A model generated the notes under the pieces. The model was not told where the DNA came from. It saw only the letters and a program-made list of their open reading frames with translations, and did not search any database. The translations under genes and the position numbers were made by a program. From Gemmobacter sp. (lineage in GTDB: Bacteria; Pseudomonadota; Alphaproteobacteria; Rhodobacterales; Rhodobacteraceae): DNA of 64,000 nt. Location: the NCBI RefSeq assembly GCF_034676705.1, contig NZ_JAUCBS010000013.1, forward strand, positions 136,501-200,500, in the 5' to 3' direction. Below are positions 34,935 through 43,661 of this stretch, piece after piece (positions within the stretch are counted from its first letter, which is position 1; each line of letters opens with the position of its first letter).

Positions 34935-35801
34935 TCAGCCAGCAAATCGGCTGGGGGACAGGCCGCGTCGGCCATGGCCGGTGACGCGCAGCACCGCCCC
35001 ATCCAGCGGTCCATCCGCGCGCAGCCGTCCGCTGTCGGAAATCGAGGTGACGAACATCTCGTCCAGCGCGCCGCCGCCAAAGCACAGCGCGGCCGGGTGC
35101 CGCACCGGCAGGTCGATGCGCTGGCAGACCTGGCCGCCGGCATCCAGCCGCACCAGCGCGCCCACATGGACAAGCGCGGTCCACAGCCCGCCCTGATCGT
35201 CAAAGCAGCAACCATCGGGTGCCGACCCCAGCGCCGACAGATCGACAAAAGGGCGCATGTCCAGCAGCGCCCCATCGGCGCCGATGGCGTAGCTATGGAT
35301 CGTCCGCGCGGCACTATCGGCGATATAGAGCCTGTTATCTGGCCCCACGCAGGGCCCGTTCGCCACCCCCAGCGCAGCGGCGACCCTGGCAAGCCGGCCC
35401 TCCGGGGACAGCCGGTAAACACCTCCCAGCGGCGGTTCGCCCGGGTCGCGGAACACGTGCATGGTGCCGGTCAGAAAGCTGCCATCGGGCAGCACCGTGC
35501 CATCGTTCAGCCGCAGGTTGGGGTGGCTGTCGCCAATGCGGCCGGCGGAATGGCGCGTGCCGTCGGGGTCGATCAGCACCACCTCATCCCGCAGCGCCAC
35601 CACGAACCCGCCGCCCTGCCGCAGCGCAAAAGACCCCGCAGGGGCCGGAACCGTTGCCTGCACCGTGACCGCACCCGCCGGATCCATCGACAGGATCAGC
35701 CCCTTGCGGCAGTCCATCAACCACAGCACCCCGCCCTCCCAGCGCGGGCATTCGCCAAGCGCGGCGCGAAACAGGCCAAGCGGGGTGATGGTGACAGTCA
35801 T
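34935..35801 (-). CDS. SMP-30/gluconolactonase-family sugar lactonase
   Basis: The 288-residue six-bladed propeller belongs to the SMP-30 family. The metal ligands are all visible: Glu17 in LGECPRW, Asn in RLNDGT, Asn in VANGPC and Asp in APDGCC. Such enzymes open aldonolactones or other lactones in the cytoplasm or periplasm. No signal peptide is seen. It is divergent from a TetR regulator 76 bases away, which may control it. The substrate is not defined. Confidence 0.88.
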   Translation of the reverse strand: MTVTITPLGLFRAALGECPRWEGGVLWLMDCRKGLILSMDPAGAVTVQATVPAPAGSFALRQGGGFVVALRDEVVLIDPDGTRHSAGRIGDSHPNLRLNDGTVLPDGSFLTGTMHVFRDPGEPPLGGVYRLSPEGRLARVAAALGVANGPCVGPDNRLYIADSAARTIHSYAIGADGALLDMRPFVDLSALGSAPDGCCFDDQGGLWTALVHVGALVRLDAGGQVCQRIDLPVRHPAALCFGGGALDEMFVTSISDSGRLRADGPLDGAVLRVTGHGRRGLSPSRFAG

Positions 35802-35877
35802 GGGGAATCCTTGCGGTTGTCGGGCCGTGCAGGGTCGCTTAAAGCAACCGGGGGCGGCGAGGGATTACGGAACAGCC

Positions 35878-36483
35878 ATGCGGGCCGGGACCAGCGACAA
35901 GATCAACCACATCCTGGCCCAGGCCGCGGATCTGTTCGTGCTCAAGGGCTATGACGCAACGTCCATGCGCGACATCGCGGAACGGGCGGGCGTGTCGAAA
36001 TCGCTGCTGTATCACCATTTCACCGACAAGTATCAGATCTTCACCCAGATCGCCGCATCCTCGGGGATCGGGCTGAACGAAAGTGTCTCGGTCGCCATCG
36101 CGAACGGCACCACGGCCAGCGAGAAGCTGCGCCTGTTCATGGTCACCACCGCCGCGTTCTTCGAGGAAAACCGCCTGTCCTGGATCGCCGCATCGCAGGA
36201 ATTCTGGTCCTCGAACGAGGCGCGCATGTCGATCAAGGTCAAGCTGCGCCGGGATTCCTTTGAACGGATGCTGCGCACCATTCTGGAGGATGGGGTGGCC
36301 AGCGGCGAATTCCGCATCGCCGATGTGCGGCTGGCCGGGCGGCTGATCCTGTCGTCGCTGAACTGGATGCATCGCTGGTACAATCCGGCGGGCAAACGCC
36401 GCGCGCCCGAGATTGCCGAGGAATACTGCCGGATGATCGTGCAGGGCATCGGCAGCGGAACGCTGGCACCACCCCCGGGCTGA
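35878..36483 (+). CDS. TetR-family transcriptional regulator
   Basis: The 201-residue protein has the TetR helix-turn-helix at about 8-54 (core MRDIAERAGVSKSLLYHHF) and a C-terminal helical domain. Regulators with this N-terminus often control CoA-dependent catabolism. It is encoded between the SMP-30 gene and the convergent TctC gene, and the TetR-like palindrome at 37775-37790 before the crotonase operon is a likely target. The ATG at 35878 has no strong ribosome site. Confidence 0.88.
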   Translation: MRAGTSDKINHILAQAADLFVLKGYDATSMRDIAERAGVSKSLLYHHFTDKYQIFTQIAASSGIGLNESVSVAIANGTTASEKLRLFMVTTAAFFEENRLSWIAASQEFWSSNEARMSIKVKLRRDSFERMLRTILEDGVASGEFRIADVRLAGRLILSSLNWMHRWYNPAGKRRAPEIAEEYCRMIVQGIGSGTLAPPPG

Positions 36484-36494
36484 CCCGGGGGTGG
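36469..36494. terminator. Bidirectional hairpin with the TetR stop codon in its loop
   Basis: Arms CCACCCCCGGG (36469-36479) and CCCGGGGGTGG (36484-36494) form an 11-bp perfect stem with loop CTGA, whose TGA is the stop codon of the TetR gene. It lies between convergent genes, ending 13 bases before the TctC-like stop. No T-run follows on either strand. Confidence 0.55.
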
Positions 36495-36507
36495 CGGGGC
36501 AGGCCGA

Positions 36508-37488
36508 TCAGTCGGCCAGCACGATGTTGTTGTCGGCAATCACCTTGCCCCAGGTTTCCCTGTCGGTTGCCAGCTGGGCATCCAGCGCCTCGGGGCCGCC
36601 GGCCTTTTCATACTGGCCGTTCTTGGCCAGCAGTTCGCGGAAGGCATCCGACTGCACGGTTTTCACCGCCGCCGCCGCCAACTGGTCGATCACCTCTTTC
36701 GGGGTGCCTTTCGGGGCGTGCAGCGCGCTCCAGTAGCTGGTCACCAGTTCGGGATGCCCCAGTTCGGTGACCGAGGGCACATCGGCAAAGGCCGGGTCGC
36801 GTTCGGTCGTGGTCAGGGCCATGATCTTCAGATCGCCGGCCTTGGCATGTTCGACCAGCGCGATGGGCGTGGCAAAGGACAGTTCCGCCTGCCCCCCGAT
36901 CAGATCGACCAGCGACGACGGGTTGTTCTTGTACGCCACCGGCACCACCGGCACATCCAGCGCCTTGGACAGGATCAGGCCGTAGAGATGCGTCACCGAC
37001 CCCGGCCCCAGCGTGCCATAGCGCAGCGGCTTGCCCGAGGTCTTGGCATAGGCGACCAGTTCCTCGATGGAATTGACGCCCATCTTGGTCGGCACGGTCA
37101 GCGTCAGGGTGCCGTCGAACAGCATGGCGACCGAATCGAAGCTGTCGAGGGTGTAGGGCAGCGACGGACGCAGCATGGCGTTCAGCGAGACCGGGCCGGT
37201 GCCACCCCACAGCAGGGTCGCGCCATCGGGCTTGGCCTTGGCCACATAGGTGGCGCCCAGGATGCCGTTGGCACCGGGCTTGTTTTCCACCAGCACGGTG
37301 CGGCCCAGTTCCTTGGACATGCCGTCGGCCAGCATGCGGGCAAAGGCATCGGTGGTGCCACCGGCGCCATAGGGCACCACGATGGTGACCGGGCCATCGG
37401 CTGCCATCGCGCCGAACGGTGCGGCCAGCGCCAGGGCGCCAGCGACAAGTGCCGCGCCAAAGCCGCGACGCGTGAACGAATTGAGCAT
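36508..37488 (-). CDS. Tripartite tricarboxylate transporter substrate-binding protein (TctC/Bug family)
   Basis: The 326-residue product is a Bug-family periplasmic binding protein. It starts with a twin-arginine-type signal (FTRRGFGAALVAGALAL...AMAAD, cleavage near 30), then has the Bug landmarks TIVVPYGAGGTTDAFAR near 35-51, VENKPGANG and GTLGPGSVTHL. It would deliver a carboxylate to the TctA/TctB membrane subunits encoded at 45610-47564. A GGGGGAG site precedes the ATG. The gene is divergent from the crotonase operon. The ligand is unknown. Confidence 0.9.
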   Translation of the reverse strand: MLNSFTRRGFGAALVAGALALAAPFGAMAADGPVTIVVPYGAGGTTDAFARMLADGMSKELGRTVLVENKPGANGILGATYVAKAKPDGATLLWGGTGPVSLNAMLRPSLPYTLDSFDSVAMLFDGTLTLTVPTKMGVNSIEELVAYAKTSGKPLRYGTLGPGSVTHLYGLILSKALDVPVVPVAYKNNPSSLVDLIGGQAELSFATPIALVEHAKAGDLKIMALTTTERDPAFADVPSVTELGHPELVTSYWSALHAPKGTPKEVIDQLAAAAVKTVQSDAFRELLAKNGQYEKAGGPEALDAQLATDRETWGKVIADNNIVLAD

Positions 37489-37578
37489 GTATCTCCCCCT
37501 TGGTTCAGGTGCAGGGCCGATGCAGAACCGGACCATGCGGTCAGTCTTCGGCGGCCTCCCGACCGCGCGATGGACCAC

Positions 37579-37607
37579 AGGTATGAAGCACGACAGCAAT
37601 CCGTCAA
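37579..37607 (-). promoter_or_regulatory. Possible promoter of the TctC-like gene
   Basis: On the minus strand TTGACG (37602-37607) and ATACCT (37579-37584) are 17 bases apart, about 90 bases before the ATG. The -35 box is good and the -10 box is weak. Confidence 0.35.
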
Positions 37608-37774
37608 TTCTGCATGGCAGGCACAGCATTGCATATGCCCAAGGATGCATCAGGAAATATAACGTAAAATCATGCATTTGCCCCTATAGCTGCACTACAT
37701 GGGGGACAGTTCTGCAATTCCCGCAGGAACTCGCCGCTTGTTCCATGCCCTGCGCGGCGCTAGCCAAGTCTTCA

Positions 37775-37790
37775 CTGACCGATCGGTCAG
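37775..37790. promoter_or_regulatory. TetR-type operator palindrome before the crotonase operon
   Basis: CTGACCGATCGGTCAG is a perfect 16-bp palindrome of the form ACCG-n-CGGT commonly bound by TetR proteins. It ends 16 bases before the crotonase start codon. The TetR regulator at 35878-36483 is the closest candidate to bind it. Confidence 0.6.
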
Positions 37791-37806
37791 CAAAGGGGGG
37801 ATACGC

Positions 37807-38577
37807 ATGACAGACCAGTTCGTCCGCTTGGCCGTGGCCGATCACGTTGCACTGGTGACGCTGGACCGGCCGCCGGTGAACGCCCTGAACCGCGAGATGC
37901 GGCGCCAGATCGTGGCCACCTTCGATGCCATTTCCGAACGCGAGGATATCCGCTGCGCGGTGCTGACCGGCGCGGGCAAGGTGTTCTGCGCGGGCGCCGA
38001 CCTGAAGGATCGCCCCAGCGCCGAGGTGGCGGGCGATTTCCTGGACCACAACCGCATCACCCGCGAAACCGGCAATTCGATCCGCGAATGCACCAAGCCG
38101 GTGATCGCCGCCATCAACGGTGCGGCGCTTGGCGCGGGCTTTGGTCTGGCAGCGGCCTGCGACATTCTCTATGCGGCCGAAGATGCCACGGTGGGGATGC
38201 CGGAAATCAACGTCGGCCTTGCCGGCGGTGCCTCCATGCTGAAAACCGTGTTCGGCCGGTCCACCCTGCGGCGGATGTTCTTTACCGGCCAGCGGCTGAC
38301 CGCGCAGGATCTGCTGAAACGCAATGTCATCGAGGATGTGCTGCCCGCCGACCGCCTGCTGCCGGTCTGCATGGAACTGGCGGCCGAAATCGCATCGAAG
38401 GCGCCGCTGGCGATTGCCTATGCCAAGCGGGCGGCGAACATGGTCGATCTGATGCCGCAGCGCGATGCCTACCGCTTCGAGCAGGAATTCACCGTGGCGC
38501 TGTCCAGAACCGAAGATGCGCGCGAGGCCCGGATGGCCTTCCTCGAAAAGCGCAAGCCCGTGTTCAAGGGGCGCTGA
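37807..38577 (+). CDS. Enoyl-CoA hydratase/isomerase (crotonase) family protein with a single catalytic Glu
   Basis: The 256-residue protein has the crotonase fold with oxyanion segment CAGADLKDR near 61-69 and NGAALGAGFGLAAACD near 104-119. The position of Glu144 in rat hydratase is Gly113, while the Glu164 position is kept as Glu133 (GMPEINVGLAGG). Members with only the second Glu include delta3,delta2-enoyl-CoA isomerases, so isomerase or another crotonase activity is as likely as hydratase. It is the first gene of the acyl-CoA operon, with a strong ribosome site. Confidence 0.88.
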   Translation: MTDQFVRLAVADHVALVTLDRPPVNALNREMRRQIVATFDAISEREDIRCAVLTGAGKVFCAGADLKDRPSAEVAGDFLDHNRITRETGNSIRECTKPVIAAINGAALGAGFGLAAACDILYAAEDATVGMPEINVGLAGGASMLKTVFGRSTLRRMFFTGQRLTAQDLLKRNVIEDVLPADRLLPVCMELAAEIASKAPLAIAYAKRAANMVDLMPQRDAYRFEQEFTVALSRTEDAREARMAFLEKRKPVFKGR

Positions 38578-38578
38578 G

Positions 38579-40705
38579 ATGCGGCCGGGACAGGGGATGG
38601 AGGCATTCTTTGCCGCGCAGGGCATCGCGATTGTCGGCGCGTCCGAGGATATCACCAAGATCGGCGGGCGGCCTGTCCATCTGCTGAAGAAATATGGCTA
38701 TGCCGGGCCGATCTACCCGGTCAATCCGCGCAACCCGGTGGTGCAGGGGCTGACCGCCTATGCCTCGGTCCGCGATCTGCCGACGGCGCCCGACATGGCG
38801 GTGCTGGCGGTGCCGGCGGCGGCCACCGCCAATGCGCTGCGCGATTGCGCGGCGCGGGGGGTGAAGGCGGCGGTCGTGCTGACCTCGGGCTTTGCCGAGG
38901 CCGGGGGCGACGGCGTGGCGATGCAGGAGGAACTGGTCGCCATCGCGCGCGACGGCGGCATCCGGCTGCTGGGGCCGAACTGCCTGGGCACGGTATCGGT
39001 GACCGATGGCGTGATCGGATCCTTCACCATCGTGCTGGAGGACGACATGCCGCCCGCAGGCAACGTGGGCATCGTGTCGCAATCGGGCAATATCGGCAGC
39101 TATGTCATGCAGGCCGTGTCGCATCGGGGCCTTGGCGTGTCGCGCGTTGTCGCCACCGGGAACGAGGCCGATGTGGACGTGGCCGACGGCATCGCCGCGC
39201 TGGTGCAGGATGATGTGACGCGGGTGATCCTGTGCATCATGGAGACCTGCCGCGATGCTGGCCGGCTGATCGACGCGCTGGGAATGGCGCGCGCCGCCGG
39301 CAAGCCGGTGCTGGTGCTGAAGATCGGCGCAACCGAAAGCGGTCAGGCTGCCGCCGCCTCGCATACCGGCGCCTTGGCCGGGTCGGATGCGGTGTTCGAC
39401 GCGGTGTTCCACCGCCATGGCGCCTTGCGCGTGGGGTCGGTCGAGGAACTGCTGGACGTGGGCCATGCCGCCTCGCAACTGATGCCGGGGCGGCTGCCGG
39501 CCGGCAATCGGGTGACGCTGGTAGCAGCCTCGGGCGGGTTCGGGATCATGATGGCCGATGCCTCGACCCGCGCGGGCCTGGTCCTGCCGCCGCTGTCGCC
39601 CGCCACCTGCGCCCGCATCAACGAGGCGGTGCCGACGGCGGGCACGGCGAACCCGGTCGATGCCTCGGCCCAGATGTCATCGCGCCCCGATATCCTTTAC
39701 AAGATGCTGTCGGCGCTGATGGAGGAACCGGGCACCGATACGGTCCAGCTGTTCATGTCGCTGTCGCTGTTCAACAAGCGGCTGCGCGGGATCTACATGG
39801 AAACGCTGGCAAAAATCCTGGCGGATTACCCGGATCGGCTGCTGGTCGTCACCTCGCGCGGGCCAGCGGATGCGGTGGCCGAGATTGCGGCGATGGGTAT
39901 TCCGGTGTTCCCCGGCATCGACGCCACGGCCGGCGGGCTGGCGGGCCTTGTGCGGCTGGGGCAGCTGGCCGGTATCGGCCCGGCGCCGGTCTATGATGGC
40001 CCGGCAACCCCGCTGGATCCGGCCGCCTTCCGCAACGAACATGCGGCGAAATCCGTGCTGGCCACCGCCGGTGTGCCCGTGCTGCCCGAGGCCATCGTCA
40101 CCAGCGCCGCAGCGGCGGTGGACAAGGCTGGCGAACTCGGCTTTCCGGCGGTGCTGAAGATTGTCTCGGAAGACATCGCGCACAAGACCGAGGCGGGGGG
40201 CGTTGCGCTGAACCTGGCCGATGCGGCGGCGGTGGCCGAAGCCTATGCCCGGATCATGGCCAATGTCGCCGAACGCACCCCCGATGCACGGATCGACGGT
40301 ATCCTTGTGGCGCCGATGGCCACGGGTGGCGTGGGCGAGCTGATCATGGGCATCTCACGCGATCCGGTCTTTGGCCCGGTCGTGATGGTCGGCATCGGCG
40401 GGATCTATGCCGAGGTGCTGAAGGATGTCGCCGTCCAGACCGCCCCCGTCACCCTGCCCGAGGCCGAGGCGATGATCCGCGGGCTGAAACTGTTCCCCAT
40501 CCTCGACGGCGCGCGCGGCCAGCCCAGGGGCGATATCGCCGCCGCCGCGCAGGCACTGGTGCGGCTGTCGGATTTCGCCTGCCGCCATGCGGGCGATGTG
40601 GCGGAAATCGACCTGAACCCCGTTCTCGTCCGCCCCGCGGGGCAGGGCGTCGTCGCCCTTGATGCGCTGATCGTGCCGGTGGGCACGGCGAAACCGAACC
40701 ATTGA
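38579..40705 (+). CDS. NDP-forming acyl-CoA synthetase (acetate-CoA ligase family, single chain)
   Basis: The 708-residue enzyme has a CoA-binding domain (about 8-135, IAIVGASEDITKIGGRPV), two succinyl-CoA-ligase-like domains with VSQSGNIGSY and the ASHTGALAGSDAVF segment carrying the candidate phosphohistidine, and a C-terminal ATP-grasp domain (about 490-700, AAKSVLATAGVPVLPE, ending with EIDLNPVLV). It activates a carboxylate with CoA and ATP, giving ADP. With the AMP-forming ligase at 24497 this window has two unrelated acyl activators. ATG 38597 is an alternative start. Confidence 0.9.
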   Translation: MRPGQGMEAFFAAQGIAIVGASEDITKIGGRPVHLLKKYGYAGPIYPVNPRNPVVQGLTAYASVRDLPTAPDMAVLAVPAAATANALRDCAARGVKAAVVLTSGFAEAGGDGVAMQEELVAIARDGGIRLLGPNCLGTVSVTDGVIGSFTIVLEDDMPPAGNVGIVSQSGNIGSYVMQAVSHRGLGVSRVVATGNEADVDVADGIAALVQDDVTRVILCIMETCRDAGRLIDALGMARAAGKPVLVLKIGATESGQAAAASHTGALAGSDAVFDAVFHRHGALRVGSVEELLDVGHAASQLMPGRLPAGNRVTLVAASGGFGIMMADASTRAGLVLPPLSPATCARINEAVPTAGTANPVDASAQMSSRPDILYKMLSALMEEPGTDTVQLFMSLSLFNKRLRGIYMETLAKILADYPDRLLVVTSRGPADAVAEIAAMGIPVFPGIDATAGGLAGLVRLGQLAGIGPAPVYDGPATPLDPAAFRNEHAAKSVLATAGVPVLPEAIVTSAAAAVDKAGELGFPAVLKIVSEDIAHKTEAGGVALNLADAAAVAEAYARIMANVAERTPDARIDGILVAPMATGGVGELIMGISRDPVFGPVVMVGIGGIYAEVLKDVAVQTAPVTLPEAEAMIRGLKLFPILDGARGQPRGDIAAAAQALVRLSDFACRHAGDVAEIDLNPVLVRPAGQGVVALDALIVPVGTAKPNH

Positions 40706-40714
40706 AGGTTTGCC

Positions 40715-41923
40715 ATGAGCTTTGACACCCAAGTCACCATCCCCGATCCGGCATCCGGCCGCGCCGCCTATCGGCAGCACGCGCGCGACTGGCTGGCCGG
40801 GAACCTGCCCCGCCACATGCTGGCCGACAACCCCGACTGGCGCGCCCCCACGCTGGAGGAAAGCGTGGCATGGGAGGCCGCGATGCACCGCGCCGGGCTG
40901 GCCGGCATGACCTGGCCGGTGCAATACGGCGGCCATGGCCTGACCCTGCGCGAACATCTGGCGGTGAACAAGGAAATCGGCGCGCTGATGATGCCGGAAT
41001 CCGTCAGCTCCATCGGCAAGGAACTGGCCGGGCCGATCATCATGGCCGTAGGGACCGAGGAACAGAAAAGCACCTTCCTGCCCCGCATCCTTGCCATGCA
41101 GGACATGTGGTGCCAGGGCTTTTCCGAACCCGAGGCCGGATCCGACCTTGCCCGCCTGCGCACCCGCGCGGTGCCCGAAGGCGACAGCTGGCGCATCAAC
41201 GGGCAAAAGATCTGGACCTCGGGCGCGGCCAAGGCACAGTACTGCTTTCTGCTGACCCGCACCGGAACGGTGGCCGACAAGCACCGCGGCATGGTGATGT
41301 TCGCCGTGCCGATGAACACCCCGGGCATTCGCGTGGCGCCGATCCGGTCGATCGACGACAAGGAAAGCTTTGCCGAAGTGTTCTTCGACGATGTGGTCGT
41401 GCCTGACAGCGCCCGCCTGGGCGCCCCGGACGAAGGCTGGTCGGCCGCCATTCATGTGCTGTCGGTCGAACGCGCGACCAACCGCATGTATCGCCCTTGG
41501 CGGGTCGAGGCAGAGCTTGGCTTCCTCGTGCGGGCCTGCAAATCGGATCCGGTGCTGGCCGGGTTGCTGGCCGGCAGCCATGCCCAGCAGCGCATCGGGC
41601 AGGCGCTGGCGGAAATCGACGGGCTGAAAGGCCTGATCGAACGCGCGGTGGACCAGATGGTCGGCGGTGCCCCGATCGGCGCGCGCGGGTCGCTGTCGAA
41701 ACTCTACTGGTCGGAATCGCACCAGTCGCTGGTCGCCCTTGCGGTCGATCTGCTGGGCGGCATCGGCCCGAAATCCAGCCCGCTGGCACGCCGCGCGCGG
41801 GATTACTTCAACAACGCCTATCTCTTTGCCCGGGCCGAAACGATCTATGCCGGCACCTCCGAGGTGCAGCGCGACATCATCGCCCAGCGCATCCTGAACC
41901 TTCCGACGGAGCTGAAAGCATGA
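40715..41923 (+). CDS. Acyl-CoA dehydrogenase, large (catalytic) subunit
   Basis: The 402-residue flavoprotein has the FAD-contact motif MWCQGFSEPEAGSD (131-144), INGQKIWTSGA and a C-terminal IYAGTSEVQR. The MCAD-type catalytic Glu before GTS is an Ala here. A Glu at 252 in LSVERAT lines up instead with the catalytic Glu of isovaleryl-CoA dehydrogenase. The gene overlaps a second, shorter acyl-CoA dehydrogenase gene by four bases. Such pairs form mixed alpha2beta2 enzymes, as in PimC/PimD and the actinobacterial ChsE proteins. It would desaturate the CoA ester made by the ligase upstream. Confidence 0.9.
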   Translation: MSFDTQVTIPDPASGRAAYRQHARDWLAGNLPRHMLADNPDWRAPTLEESVAWEAAMHRAGLAGMTWPVQYGGHGLTLREHLAVNKEIGALMMPESVSSIGKELAGPIIMAVGTEEQKSTFLPRILAMQDMWCQGFSEPEAGSDLARLRTRAVPEGDSWRINGQKIWTSGAAKAQYCFLLTRTGTVADKHRGMVMFAVPMNTPGIRVAPIRSIDDKESFAEVFFDDVVVPDSARLGAPDEGWSAAIHVLSVERATNRMYRPWRVEAELGFLVRACKSDPVLAGLLAGSHAQQRIGQALAEIDGLKGLIERAVDQMVGGAPIGARGSLSKLYWSESHQSLVALAVDLLGGIGPKSSPLARRARDYFNNAYLFARAETIYAGTSEVQRDIIAQRILNLPTELKA

Positions 41924-42870
41924 GCAGTGCCGACGATCTGAACCCCGAGGATTTCGCCGAGGCCGCCGGCGCCGCCATTGCCAATGCGCAGGGCAAGGCG
42001 AATGTGGCCACGGTTCTGGCCGAAGCCGGGCTGTTTTCCGTTTCGGTGCCCGAGGATGCGGGCGGCATGGGGCTGGGGCTGGAATTCGCGGTGCCCGTCG
42101 CCCGGGTTGCCGGCGAAAAGCAGCTGCGCTTTCCGCTGGTGGACCAGATCCTGCTGGCCCGCGCCCTTGCCGACACCGATGCCGGCGCGGCAGTGCTGGC
42201 GGGGAAAACCGTGGGCACCATCGCGTGGCAGGGGTCGCTTGACGCAGGCTTTGCCAGCCATGCCGGCTTTGCCGGGCAGGCGCAGGTGATGCTGGTGGCC
42301 GATGGCGACGGCGCCGCGCTGATCGACCTGGCCTTGGTGACGCTGGTTCTGGACGATGCGCTGGACCCGGAATTCCCTCAGGGCGAGGCGTTGCTGGACA
42401 CTCCGGCCATCCTCGCCCGGCTGGATGCCGCCGCCTGGGGCGCCCTTCAGGCCGAGGCGCGCGTGCTGCTGGCCGCCTATGCCATCGGTGCCGCACAAGG
42501 CGCGCTGGACCGGACCGCCGCCTATATGGCGACCCGGGTGCAGTTTGGCCGCCCGCTCAGCGCGAAACAGGCGGTGCGCCATACCCTGGCCCAGATGAAG
42601 CTGCTGACCGACGTGTCACAGGCCGCGCTGCGCCGTGCGCTGCTGGCCGATGAATTCGGCCAGTCCCGCAGCGCCGATGGCGCCTTTGTGGGGGCCGTGA
42701 CGAATGCAACCTTTGTCGTGGAAAAGGCGATCCAGCTGCATGGCGGCATCGGCTTTACCTGGGAACTGCCGCTGCACTGGTCGCTGCGCGATGTGAAACG
42801 CATCGCCTTGGCCATGCGCACCGGCACAGCCACGCAGGCGCTTGGCGCCGCCTTCATCGACGCGGCCTGA
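41920..42870 (+). CDS. Acyl-CoA dehydrogenase, small subunit
   Basis: At 316 residues this is shorter than a full acyl-CoA dehydrogenase. It keeps the N-terminal helical domain (GLFSVSVPEDAGGMGL near 38-53) and the C-terminal FAD-contact motifs VQFGRPLSAKQAVRH and QLHGGIGFTWELPLHW, but the central beta domain is much reduced. It is therefore probably a structural and FAD-binding partner of the preceding large subunit. Start overlaps the large-subunit stop by four bases. Confidence 0.87.
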   Translation: MSSADDLNPEDFAEAAGAAIANAQGKANVATVLAEAGLFSVSVPEDAGGMGLGLEFAVPVARVAGEKQLRFPLVDQILLARALADTDAGAAVLAGKTVGTIAWQGSLDAGFASHAGFAGQAQVMLVADGDGAALIDLALVTLVLDDALDPEFPQGEALLDTPAILARLDAAAWGALQAEARVLLAAYAIGAAQGALDRTAAYMATRVQFGRPLSAKQAVRHTLAQMKLLTDVSQAALRRALLADEFGQSRSADGAFVGAVTNATFVVEKAIQLHGGIGFTWELPLHWSLRDVKRIALAMRTGTATQALGAAFIDAA

Positions 42871-42882
42871 GAAGGAATGATC

Positions 42883-43638
42883 ATGCAGGACATGCAGGGA
42901 CTGGTCGCGCTGGTGACGGGCGCAGGCAACGGGATCGGGCGGGAAACCGCCCGGCAACTGGCCGCGCGCGGGGCCACCGTGGCGGTGAACGACCTGAAGC
43001 CCGAATTCGTCGATGCCGCCGTTGCCGCGATCCGGGCCGACGGCGGCGATGCCTTTGGCGTGGTCGCCAATGTCTCGACCCGTGATGGCGTGCAGGGCGC
43101 GGTGCGGGCGGCGGCCGCGCACAAGGGGCGGTTCGACATTCTGGTGAACAACGCCGCCTGGGTCCGCTATCAGGCGGTGCCCGACATTCAGGCCGACACG
43201 ATGGATCGCATGCTGGACGTCGGCTTCAAGGGCGTGATCTGGGCGATCCAGGCCGCGACCGAGGCGATGGACGGCGAACGCGGCGGGGCGATCATCAACG
43301 TCGCATCCACCGCTGCGGTGCGGTCCACGCTGAATTCGGTGGTCTATTCCGGCATCAAGTCGGGCATTCTTGGCATTACCCGTGCGGCGGCGGCCGAACT
43401 GGGCGCGCGGCGGATCCGGGTGAACGCCGTCTGCCCTTCGGCCGTGCCGACCGAAGGCACCCAGCGCAACCGCAACGCCGACCGCGACGCGCGGCGCATC
43501 GCGGCCACCCCGATGGGGCGGCTGGGCACCGTGACCGACATCGCGCAGGCGATCTGCTATCTGGCCTCGCCGCAGGCCGAATTCATCACGGCGCAGGCGC
43601 TGGTCGTGGATGGTGGGGTAACCTTCACCAACATCTAG
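42883..43638 (+). CDS. Short-chain dehydrogenase/reductase (FabG-like)
   Basis: The 251-residue SDR has TGAGNGIG near 12-19, NNAA near 88-91, a catalytic serine in NVASTA and YSGIK as the YxxxK pair, then a C-terminal VVDGGVTFTNI. It would oxidise a 3-hydroxyacyl-CoA or other alcohol with NAD(P). I prefer ATG 42883 because the GAAGGA site at 42871 is six bases from it; the ATG at 42877 directly abuts that site. Confidence 0.9.
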   Translation: MQDMQGLVALVTGAGNGIGRETARQLAARGATVAVNDLKPEFVDAAVAAIRADGGDAFGVVANVSTRDGVQGAVRAAAAHKGRFDILVNNAAWVRYQAVPDIQADTMDRMLDVGFKGVIWAIQAATEAMDGERGGAIINVASTAAVRSTLNSVVYSGIKSGILGITRAAAAELGARRIRVNAVCPSAVPTEGTQRNRNADRDARRIAATPMGRLGTVTDIAQAICYLASPQAEFITAQALVVDGGVTFTNI

Positions 43639-43661
43639 ACCGATCCTGAAGGGGGGAGAGG

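Larger units (their letters stand above)
37489..37806. other. 318-base divergent control region without a gene
   Basis: The stretch between the TctC-like gene and the crotonase gene is the largest gap of the window. I see a possible leftward promoter (37579-37607), a relatively AT-rich segment around 37600-37700 with several ATGCAT/GCATATGC words, and a perfect 16-bp TetR-type palindrome (37775-37790) just before the AAAGGGGGG ribosome site of the crotonase gene. No coding frame looks real. Confidence 0.6.
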
